This document shows positions 9,224-15,670 of a stretch of 64,000 nucleotides of DNA, one piece after another. The notes beneath the pieces are model-generated. The model saw only the letters and a list, made by a program, of their open reading frames with translations. It was not told the origin of the DNA and did not search any database. This DNA comes from Actinopolyspora alba (GTDB taxonomy: Bacteria; Actinomycetota; Actinomycetes; Mycobacteriales; Pseudonocardiaceae). Location of the stretch: NCBI RefSeq assembly GCF_900112765.1, contig NZ_FOMZ01000011.1:62001-126000 (forward strand). Reading direction: 5' to 3'. Every line of letters starts with the position of its first letter. Position 1 is the first letter of the stretch. The position numbers were made by a program, and so were the translations under genes.

Positions 9224-9814
9224 TCAGAACTTTCCGGAGAAATACACGGTCTCGGCGGCGAAAGCGTTCGGCTGTGCCGAAACCTGGAGTTTTCCGGCGG
9301 ATTCGCCGATCTGGTAGACGTGGGTGAATGTCGTGTCGCCGCCGGGGGGCAGTTGCACGTCGGCGAGGGTGTCGCCCGCCGCGTAGTTGCGTTGCGCGGC
9401 CTGCCCGGCGTGCTGCACGGTGAACTTCGCCGAGGCCACGTTGTACTCGTCGTCGCCCTTGTTGGTCACGGTGATGTCGAAGGCGACGTAGCGCTGTCCT
9501 TCGGTGGCGCGCAGGAACTCGTTCTCCGGGGTGTACGCGCTGGGTTCGGCGATGCTGATGGCTTCGCCGCCGTCCCAGGTGTAGGTCCGGCCGAAGGACA
9601 GCCGGGTCGGTTGGCCCGCCGATTCGGTGGTGTTCTCCACGCCGGTGCTCGTCGATCCCGTGCCGGACTGCCCGGAACCGGTGCTCTCGTCGCCGGTCGC
9701 GCAACCGCCGAGCACGGTCATGGCCAACAGCGCCGCCGCCACGACCGTGAATCGCGGCGATCTGCCGAGTTCCACGCCTCGTGCGGTGTTTCGGTTTGCG
9801 GTGTTTCGGGACAT
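9224..9814 (-). CDS. DUF4352-type secreted lipoprotein
   Basis: Protein of 196 residues. A charged N-terminus and hydrophobic stretch (VVAAALLAMTVL) end in the lipobox LGGC near residue 38, so it should be lipid-anchored outside the membrane. A Ser/Thr/Gly-rich spacer follows, then a beta-rich domain with the pattern RYVAFDITVTNKGD and PPGGDTTFTHVYQI, typical of DUF4352 immunoglobulin-like modules. These proteins have no known enzyme activity. A Shine-Dalgarno AGGAGG stands before the ATG. It is transcribed toward the SMC operon but is separated from it by 205 bp and is unlikely to belong to it. Confidence 0.85.
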   Translation of the reverse strand: MSRNTANRNTARGVELGRSPRFTVVAAALLAMTVLGGCATGDESTGSGQSGTGSTSTGVENTTESAGQPTRLSFGRTYTWDGGEAISIAEPSAYTPENEFLRATEGQRYVAFDITVTNKGDDEYNVASAKFTVQHAGQAAQRNYAAGDTLADVQLPPGGDTTFTHVYQIGESAGKLQVSAQPNAFAAETVYFSGKF

Positions 9815-9940
9815 GTTTCCTCCTGGAAATGGCTGGGTTTGTGGTTCGGGAATGAATTCCGCTCGAGAAAGGCGAGGCGTCGCGTGTTCCGGTGGCTCGG
9901 ATGCCGTTCAACCGTTGATGATCCAAGGTAACCATATAGC

Positions 9941-9963
9941 TGTGAACGATGTCAACACAGGGT
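9941..9963 (+). promoter_or_regulatory. motif shared with the 15.6-kb promoter, in a 342-bp divergent gap
   Basis: TGTGAACGATGTCAACACAG and the next three bases match 15626-15648 at 19 of 23 positions by eye. The site lies between the lipoprotein gene (minus) and the PD-(D/E)XK gene (plus). A possible -35 TGTCAA and -10 TGTACT (9971-9976) would give a leader of ~170 nt to the plus-strand gene. The rest of the gap 9815-10156 holds no supported gene. Confidence 0.4.
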
Positions 9964-10156
9964 TGCTGTGTGTACTTGTTGAGCCTTCGAAGGTGGTCGC
10001 CTCGGCGTATGCGGCACCGGCCAGGCGTGAACGGCCCCGCGCTCCCCACGCGGCAGCGGAGGGCTGATCCATCCCGGTGATCAGCTCCGGCAAGCCTTGT
10101 CCGGTCTCGCGCGGTGAACCTAGTTTCGTGCCGGGTGCCCCGTGGAAGGGAAACGC

Positions 10157-11602
10157 GTGGATTTCGATCAGGTGTTTCACAGGCTGAAGGCTCGGGGAGA
10201 CATCCGGTACGACGGCTCGGACGAACTCGCGGAGCGGGTGAAGCAGGAGATCGCGAAGCAGCGCGAGGACCGGAATTTCGGCGGCACCTGGAAGACTCCC
10301 ACTTCGCTCGGGATGTCGAGCCGGGAGTCACTGCAGACGAGTCCGGCCGATGTTCTGTTGGAAATCGGCGTGGCGACCGCGCTGTTCGACGATTCGCCGT
10401 TCGCGGAGGTGGCTCGGCACTGGGCGCAGCTGCGTTACTGCGGAACCCTGCATCGGGACAAAGAGCACCGCTTGGCGCTTTCCGAAGCGGGAAACAGGGT
10501 GGTGCACCACCACAAGGTGGCCCAGTCCGAGTATCTGGGTATCGGGTTCTCGCTGGTCGTGGTGCGGGAGGTTCTTCGGCACCGGTATCCGGGCTGGACG
10601 TTCAGCCCGGTCGACGTGGACTACGCGTTTCGGTACGGCGGCGTGGCCGGCATGGGCGAGCTCAACCAGTACACGGACAGTCGGCCGGACTACTTTCTGG
10701 TGGGGCGCCGGACCAAGGGCGGCGGTGGTCTCAAGCTCGTGGTGTTGGAGTGCAAGGGCACGCACCAGGGCACCGGGCACGCCGTGGCGCAGCTCGCGAA
10801 GGCGTGTAAACAGGTCGCCTCGGTCGAGGTCGGAGGCCGGAGCCTGGACGGGCTGATGGTGGCGACGCTACTGCAGGCCTCCGGCATCGAGTCCAAGGTG
10901 ATCGATCCGCCCGGTGACAGCGACCTGTGGCAGGGCTCCGACCGGGAGATGGACGACCTGCTCGACGAACGCCCCGGGCCGCCTCCCGGTGACTTCGAGG
11001 TCCGCGAGGTCGGTGCGGAGGCCCCGGATTCGGAGCAGGAAACGATGTACGAGGGCGAGCCGGCGGAGCGAGCTGATTCGGAAGTCGCTCCGCCCCAGGA
11101 GGAAGACGATTCCGGGGAAGAGAGCGATTCCGGGCAGCAGCTGGTTCGCTCGAAGGTGGTGAACGTGCCGGAGCGGCTGCGCATCTGGTTCTCGAAGATG
11201 CTGGCCAACGCCAACGCCGCCTCCGCGCTGCTGTTCGCGGGTGCGGGCGAGGCGGCCACGCGGTACTTGCGGGAGAGCGGGCGAACCGGAGAGACCATTC
11301 CCATGGGGTTTCACGAGGAGGAAGACGTAAGGGGTGGCCTTCGGTCGTTCGAGCTGCCGAACGGGATGTCGATCCTGGGGACCCGATACCGCACGCGGCT
11401 TCCGGGCGGCAGGACGTTGGAGATCCACAAGGGGATCGAGCGGAACCTGTTTCGCGATCTGGAGGCGGGCAGGCTGGCGGGATTCATGCGCAGAGCCCAT
11501 CGGGTCTCCGAGAGGCGGAGCCGCTCGCTTCCGCGCGATCCGAGGCAGTCCGTGGCGCTGGGCAACGACGGGACCGTCCTGTGGCTGCGGGTCACCGGGT
11601 GA
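10157..11602 (+). CDS. PD-(D/E)XK nuclease-like protein
   Basis: Protein of 481 residues. D178 (RPDYFL) followed by E198-C-K200 (VVLECKG) after a beta-hairpin fits the catalytic core of restriction-type PD-(D/E)XK nucleases, with a Q-x3-K helix behind it. A long acidic linker (about residues 265-325) joins a C-terminal basic domain of unknown kind. I chose GTG 10157 because GGAAGGG lies 6 nt upstream; GTG 10142 is in frame but lacks this. It stands alone, divergent from the lipoprotein and close to the SMC/helicase operon and the type I R-M genes, so a defence role is plausible. The nuclease call rests on the motif alone. Confidence 0.7.
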   Translation: MDFDQVFHRLKARGDIRYDGSDELAERVKQEIAKQREDRNFGGTWKTPTSLGMSSRESLQTSPADVLLEIGVATALFDDSPFAEVARHWAQLRYCGTLHRDKEHRLALSEAGNRVVHHHKVAQSEYLGIGFSLVVVREVLRHRYPGWTFSPVDVDYAFRYGGVAGMGELNQYTDSRPDYFLVGRRTKGGGGLKLVVLECKGTHQGTGHAVAQLAKACKQVASVEVGGRSLDGLMVATLLQASGIESKVIDPPGDSDLWQGSDREMDDLLDERPGPPPGDFEVREVGAEAPDSEQETMYEGEPAERADSEVAPPQEEDDSGEESDSGQQLVRSKVVNVPERLRIWFSKMLANANAASALLFAGAGEAATRYLRESGRTGETIPMGFHEEEDVRGGLRSFELPNGMSILGTRYRTRLPGGRTLEIHKGIERNLFRDLEAGRLAGFMRRAHRVSERRSRSLPRDPRQSVALGNDGTVLWLRVTG

Positions 11603-11670
11603 TGCCTCCTCGCGGGGCCACGCCGGTTTCCCGGTTCGTCCGGGTGTCTCGCGCACCGCGAGTCGTGTGC

Positions 11671-12798
11671 TCAGAATTCCCGGACGGTTACGGCACCTGT
11701 GGGCGTGTCCACTCGAAGGATGTGGGTCCCGTCCGGTGTCACGTGTAGCCCGTGGTGGTGCGGTTCCGGTCGCCCGCACTCGTGCCATTCGGTGACCAGC
11801 TCGGTCAGCTCCGACCAAAGGTCACGGCTGCCGTGCTGTTCGAGCGTGACGCTGTCCGCGCCGTTGCGCCGGGCGCGCGCCCACGCTCCGGTTTCGGTGT
11901 CGTAGAGGCGTTGTTCGGTTCCGCTGTCGTGGTCGAACGTGAGTTGACGCAGTCGCGGATACAGCAGCGCGCGCAGGAAGATCACGCTCGGCTCGGCCAG
12001 TTCGGGCAGCGGTGCTGCTGTTCGCGTGGTGCTCGGTTCGCCGGAGGTACGTGCGAGCACGTCCCGCGCGGTCGGTTCCGTCGTGTTCGGATCGTGGCGC
12101 ATGGTCATGAACGCCGCCGTGTCGGTGAACGGGCCGTGGGCGTGGCCGTGTTCGTCGACTTCCAGGCGCACCAGCGCGAAGGAGAGGTTGACCAGCAGGA
12201 TCCCGCCCGGGCGTAGCTGTCGCAGCCACTCGGCCGGGATGCGGTGCGCCCCGCAGGTAGCGAGGATCCGGTCGAACGGCGCGCGTGCGGGGACGCCGTG
12301 TGCGCCGTCGCCGCGGATCACGGTCGGGGCGTACCCGGTCTCGCGCAGCGCGGCTCGCGCGTTCTCGATCACTACCGGGTCCACGTCGATGGTGGTAACG
12401 GCCTCGTCCCCGAGTGTGGTGGACAGCAGCGCGGCGTTGTATCCGGTTCCGGTGCCGACCTCCAGCACGGTGTGACCGGGTGCGGCGTCGAGTTGTTCGA
12501 GCATCAGTGCCATCAGGCTCGGTGTGGTGGAGGAGCTGATCGCGGTCCCGGCGGAGTCCCACCGGGTGATCAGAGTGCTGTCGGAGTAGACGGCCGCCAG
12601 CGCCTGATTCGCGTTCGGCCCGTGCACGTCGTACTCGATCAGCCCGTCCGGAGTGGGCACGGTGAAGCGGGAGACGAAGCGTTCGCGCGGCACGTTCCGG
12701 AACGCGTTCTCCCAGCGCGTGCTGTGCGGATTCCCGCTCCGGCGGAGCTCGTCGGTGAGACGTTGCCGTAGGGAGTGGGCGTGCGCGGTGTCGGTCAT
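11671..12798 (-). CDS. tgmC: PIMT-like methyltransferase of the graspetide locus
   Basis: Protein of 375 residues, a SAM-dependent methyltransferase homologous to protein L-isoaspartate O-methyltransferase, with motif I VLEVGTGTGYNAALL and a long C-terminal extension. In actinobacterial ATP-grasp RiPP loci this enzyme methylates an Asp of the esterified peptide, which then closes to an aspartimide (known for fuscimiditide). It starts in an ATGA overlap with the ATP-grasp gene (ATG 12798, TGA at 12797-12795), so it is coupled to it. An upstream in-frame extension to 13611 is an antisense shadow of no value. Family assignment is confident; the exact product is unknown. Confidence 0.88.
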   Translation of the reverse strand: MTDTAHAHSLRQRLTDELRRSGNPHSTRWENAFRNVPRERFVSRFTVPTPDGLIEYDVHGPNANQALAAVYSDSTLITRWDSAGTAISSSTTPSLMALMLEQLDAAPGHTVLEVGTGTGYNAALLSTTLGDEAVTTIDVDPVVIENARAALRETGYAPTVIRGDGAHGVPARAPFDRILATCGAHRIPAEWLRQLRPGGILLVNLSFALVRLEVDEHGHAHGPFTDTAAFMTMRHDPNTTEPTARDVLARTSGEPSTTRTAAPLPELAEPSVIFLRALLYPRLRQLTFDHDSGTEQRLYDTETGAWARARRNGADSVTLEQHGSRDLWSELTELVTEWHECGRPEPHHHGLHVTPDGTHILRVDTPTGAVTVREF

Positions 12799-13781
12799 GT
12801 GCGGTCCTCGGTGAGTTCGTCGGCGATTGCGGCGGCGATCGGCAGGCCGGTGTGCGCGGCGATCCAGCCCCATTGCCCGTTCGGGTTGAGATCGCCGTGA
12901 AAGACCCATTGTTCGTCCGGGGAGACGATCAGGTCGGCGGCGGCGTAGACGAGTCCGAAGTGTTCCAGCAGCCGATGGATGCCCGCGCTCGTCGCCGGTG
13001 GTACTTCGATCGGGGTGTAGCTCAGCGCTTCGGGCGGATGGGTGCGCCAGTCGATCGCGGTCGCCCCGGCGGGCGGATCCATCCGGACCGCGTACATGCG
13101 GCTGCCGACCACGGTCAGCCTTACCGGGTAGGCGCACGGCACGCGCTGCTGGAACAGGTGCGTGGTGCGCGCCACGGACTCGGTGATCTCCTCGGCGGCG
13201 ACCGCGTCCGCCCACAACGCGACGTGCCGCCCGTGCTCGATGCCCGGGCCGCCGCGCAGTGGTTTGTAGACGACTCCGTGGTCGCGGTGCTGGTCGCAGA
13301 ACGCGCGGGCCTGCTCGGGATCGTTGGTCAGCAGGGTGTCGGGCACCGCCAGGCCGCAGGAGGCTGCGGCGCCGAGCTGGTGTGGTTTGTGCTCGGCGGC
13401 CGCGTTGCGGTGTGGATGGTTCACCCAGTGCACTTCGGGTAGCGCGGCGAGCAGACCGCCGAAGCCGTTGTCGGCCTCGGCGGCCGCCCACTGCCGTTCC
13501 GTGGCGGTCATCTCCGGGTGCGGGAGGAAACCGGACGGCTTGCGGTACCAGACCGACCGCAGCGCGGAGACGTCGATCTCGCGGTGGGCATCGCGCAGGG
13601 AACCGTCCCACCTGGGGTTCTCGCCGGTGAGGCGGGTGGTCTGGCGCATGCGTTCCGGGAAGGCCGCGAGGTCGAACCGCGCCACCGGGAGCTCGCGCCG
13701 GTGCAGTTCGTTGATCACCAGGTCGGCGGTGACGTCGTGGTCGCGGGTGATGACCGCGACGGAAGCGGAGGTGTGCTGCAA
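12795..13781 (-). CDS. tgmB: ATP-grasp ribosomal peptide maturase
   Basis: Protein of 328 residues. It has an N-terminal pre-ATP-grasp domain (SVAVITRDHDVTADLV), the WYRKPSGF segment, the nucleotide-binding GVVYKPLRGGPG and the metal-binding end FHGDLNPNGQWGWI. Enzymes of this type join Ser/Thr hydroxyls or Lys amines to Asp/Glu side chains, forming macrolactone or macrolactam rings in the precursor. It lies 126 bp downstream of the precursor gene and overlaps the methyltransferase gene by 4 nt. The start is uncertain: TTG 13781 is the best in-frame choice, with GGAG close upstream at a short spacing. Confidence 0.9.
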   Translation of the reverse strand: MQHTSASVAVITRDHDVTADLVINELHRRELPVARFDLAAFPERMRQTTRLTGENPRWDGSLRDAHREIDVSALRSVWYRKPSGFLPHPEMTATERQWAAAEADNGFGGLLAALPEVHWVNHPHRNAAAEHKPHQLGAAASCGLAVPDTLLTNDPEQARAFCDQHRDHGVVYKPLRGGPGIEHGRHVALWADAVAAEEITESVARTTHLFQQRVPCAYPVRLTVVGSRMYAVRMDPPAGATAIDWRTHPPEALSYTPIEVPPATSAGIHRLLEHFGLVYAAADLIVSPDEQWVFHGDLNPNGQWGWIAAHTGLPIAAAIADELTEDRT

Positions 13782-13863
13782 GGCTCCATCACTTCGGGTG
13801 GCGATTCGCCGGTTCTCGGCGAAATCGGGAACGCCGGGGGAGAGGTCGCACGGTGCGGGGAGC

Positions 13864-13895
13864 CGGGTGGTGCCTTACCGGGAAAGCACCACCCG
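13864..13895 (-). terminator. hairpin between precursor and maturase genes
   Basis: CGGGTGGTGC pairs perfectly with GCACCACCCG (10 bp, 12-nt loop), 13 bp beyond the precursor stop. A leaky terminator or RNA-stabilising hairpin here would give more precursor mRNA than enzyme mRNA, as is common in RiPP operons. There is no strong U-tract on the minus strand. Confidence 0.6.
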
Positions 13896-13907
13896 AGTGG
13901 TTCCTGG

Positions 13908-14201
13908 TCAGTCCTTGTCGACGAACCACTGGCTGTCGTAGCGCGTGTCCTGATGGGTGACCGCGCGCAGCGCCAACCGCTCGGAGTTCTCGCCTCCCGG
14001 CGCGACACTGACCTGGCGCCGCGGGTCGTAGTCGAGTTCACCGGGGGTGTTCAGCCGGGAGTCGTGCACTTCCACGGTGCGGGTGAGCCCGAACGGGCGC
14101 GGCGAGGTACCTCCGCCGTCGCCGGTCGTCTTCGAGGAGTCCCCGTCGGTGCAGGGAAACAACCTCGGGGTCCATCCGGAGGCGAGTCGGTGCGTGTTCA
14201 T
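13908..14201 (-). CDS. tgmA: graspetide (ATP-grasp-modified RiPP) precursor
   Basis: Protein of 97 residues, preceded by AAAGGAG at good spacing before ATG 14201. It carries PRPFGLTR at residues 34-41, the leader motif recognised by this family of ATP-grasp maturases. The C-terminal part, from about residue 62, is rich in Ser/Thr and Asp/Glu donors and acceptors (QVSVAPGGENSE, THQDTRYDSQWFVDKD) and is the likely core. Asp in QDT or YDS is a candidate for aspartimide formation by the PIMT-like enzyme. The core is single rather than repeated. An upstream in-frame extension to 14342 lacks a ribosome site. Ring topology cannot be read from the sequence. Confidence 0.85.
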   Translation of the reverse strand: MNTHRLASGWTPRLFPCTDGDSSKTTGDGGGTSPRPFGLTRTVEVHDSRLNTPGELDYDPRRQVSVAPGGENSERLALRAVTHQDTRYDSQWFVDKD

Positions 14202-14412
14202 GTTGGTCTCCTTTCCGGGGTTTCGTGCGGATCGGGCCGAGGGGACCGGCGGTGTCGGGGTTTCCCGGTCCCCTCGGCGGAGCCAGGCAGCGGGCCTCGG
14301 CCCGGGGAAGGGAGTGGCCGACCCGGGAAGTTCGGGGCACATCCCGGACCCGCTGCCTGGCGGATATACGCTCGCTTGAGGTTGTGGCGTGCCTCACCGA
14401 GCTGTCGTAAAC

Positions 14413-14430
14413 ATACGCGCGTATATACGC
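14413..14430. promoter_or_regulatory. overlapping palindromes, likely operator of the HTH regulator
   Basis: ATACGCGCGTAT (14413-14424) and GCGTATATACGC (14419-14430) are two perfect 12-bp palindromes that overlap; a further TATACGC lies at 14365-14371. They stand in the 275-bp gap between the divergent precursor gene and the HTH/DUF5753 gene, 47 bp before the latter's start. This suits autoregulation and possibly control of the RiPP locus. Confidence 0.5.
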
Positions 14431-14476
14431 ACTCTGGAAGCGGAAAGATCGAATATGCCCCGAAAGGAGGAGCTTC

Positions 14477-15325
14477 GTGGGCGATGCGCCGTTGACGATG
14501 GCCAGCTGGGCATTGGGTGCGCGGTTGCGTACGTACCGGACGAACAACGATCTGACCACCGAGTTCGTAGCCAAGCGTCTCGGGGTTCGACAGCCGACCG
14601 TGAGCAGGATCGAAAAGGGCAAGCACCGGTTGACGACACGACAGCTGGCTTCGCTGTGTGAGCTCTACGGACTGTCCGGAGAGGTAGCGACCAAACTCGA
14701 AGAAGCCCGTTCGGTCGCGGGACGTCCTGACTGGAGGCAGGACTATCAGCAACTACTGGATGGCCCGTTCGGTGATGTGCTCGGTTTGGAGACAGGTGCC
14801 AGTCGTATCCGTGCGCTCGACGGGCAGTTGGTGTTCGGCCTGCTGCAGACGGAGGAATACGCGACCGCGCTGATGCGAGAGGCCCCTTATATTCGGGCTA
14901 CCGAAGTCAAGCGTCGAGTCGCGCTACGTATGCAGCGCCAGTCGGGTGTTCACAACGGTGACCAGGAATTCGTCGGAGTACTCGGGGAAGCAGCGCTTCG
15001 TCAGCACGTCGGTGGACGAGAAGTGATGCGCAGACAACTCGATCAGCTGCGTGAGATGGCCGAGCGGGACAACGTTCTCCTGCGGCTGTTGCCGTACGAG
15101 GCGGGGGCGCATGCCGCCTTCGGCTCGGCGTTCACCGTTCTCGATTTCAGGAGTGACGACATCACGTTGCCGACCGTGGTTTGTGTGGACACTCTCACAT
15201 CCGCGTTGATCTACGAGGGTGAACGGGTGGAGACCTACACTTCGAGTTTCGACATGATGATGCCGAAGTCGCTCGACGAGCAGGAGACGGTCGAGCGCTT
15301 GGAGCGGATCCGAGACGACTGGTAG
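14477..15325 (+). CDS. XRE-family HTH regulator with DUF5753 domain
   Basis: Protein of 282 residues. The N-terminal HTH (ALGARLRTYRTNNDLTTEFVAKRLGVRQPTVSRIEKG region, about residues 12-50) is followed by a DUF5753 domain (about 100-280) with the usual LQTEEYA segment. Such proteins sit in many copies in actinomycetes, each beside a DUF397 gene, as in the WhiJ-type loci; the DUF397 partner is thought to modulate the regulator. Start GTG 14477 has AAAGGAGG upstream. It is divergent from the graspetide precursor, so it may regulate that locus as well as itself; this is inference from position. Confidence 0.92.
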   Translation: MGDAPLTMASWALGARLRTYRTNNDLTTEFVAKRLGVRQPTVSRIEKGKHRLTTRQLASLCELYGLSGEVATKLEEARSVAGRPDWRQDYQQLLDGPFGDVLGLETGASRIRALDGQLVFGLLQTEEYATALMREAPYIRATEVKRRVALRMQRQSGVHNGDQEFVGVLGEAALRQHVGGREVMRRQLDQLREMAERDNVLLRLLPYEAGAHAAFGSAFTVLDFRSDDITLPTVVCVDTLTSALIYEGERVETYTSSFDMMMPKSLDEQETVERLERIRDDW

Positions 15326-15334
15326 GACACGAAC

Positions 15335-15544
15335 ATGGAAACAGCGGTGCATGGCGTGATCGCGGGCTGGCGTACCTCCACTTACAGTCAGAACAACGCC
15401 GCCTGCGTCGAGGTCGGCTCGGCCCCGGGCGTGGTCGGTGTCCGCGACAGCAAGCTCGGTCCCGACAGTCCGGTGCTTGCGATGCGGCTTTCCGCGTGGT
15501 CGGCGTTCGCCGTGGCGCTGCGCGAAGGCCGCTTCGACCACTGA
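15335..15544 (+). CDS. DUF397 small protein
   Basis: Protein of 69 residues with the DUF397 pattern GWRTSTYSQNNAACVEV, VGVRDSK and W-x2-F-x-(5)-GRF at the end. It starts 9 nt after the DUF5753 regulator and is surely co-transcribed. DUF397 proteins are small acidic partners of HTH/DUF5753 regulators in actinomycetes. No enzymatic motif is seen. Confidence 0.92.
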   Translation: METAVHGVIAGWRTSTYSQNNAACVEVGSAPGVVGVRDSKLGPDSPVLAMRLSAWSAFAVALREGRFDH

Positions 15545-15561
15545 CGTCGCCCTCGCCCTCT

Positions 15562-15595
15562 CGCGTCCCGGTTCCGCTTCCGGAGCCGGGACGCG
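15562..15595 (+). terminator. hairpin terminator after the DUF397 gene
   Basis: CGCGTCCCGG (15562-15571) pairs perfectly with CCGGGACGCG (15586-15595) and is followed by GTTGTT. It lies 18 bp after the DUF397 stop and insulates this operon from the methylase gene. Confidence 0.75.
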
Positions 15596-15625
15596 GTTGT
15601 TACTGATACGTGAGCACGAATTTGC

Positions 15626-15664
15626 TGTGAACCTTGTCAACGCATGGTCGCGTGATGCTAGGGT
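15626..15664 (+). promoter_or_regulatory. promoter of the pseudo-methylase / R-M operon
   Basis: TGTGAACCTTGTCAACGCAT repeats the 9941 motif. Within it TTGTCA (15634-15639) can serve as -35, with TAGGGT (15659-15664) as a poor -10 at 19-bp spacing. The GTG start at 15671 is only 6 bp beyond, so the transcript would be leaderless or nearly so; no Shine-Dalgarno sequence is present. Confidence 0.45.
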
Positions 15665-15670
15665 TTCGTT

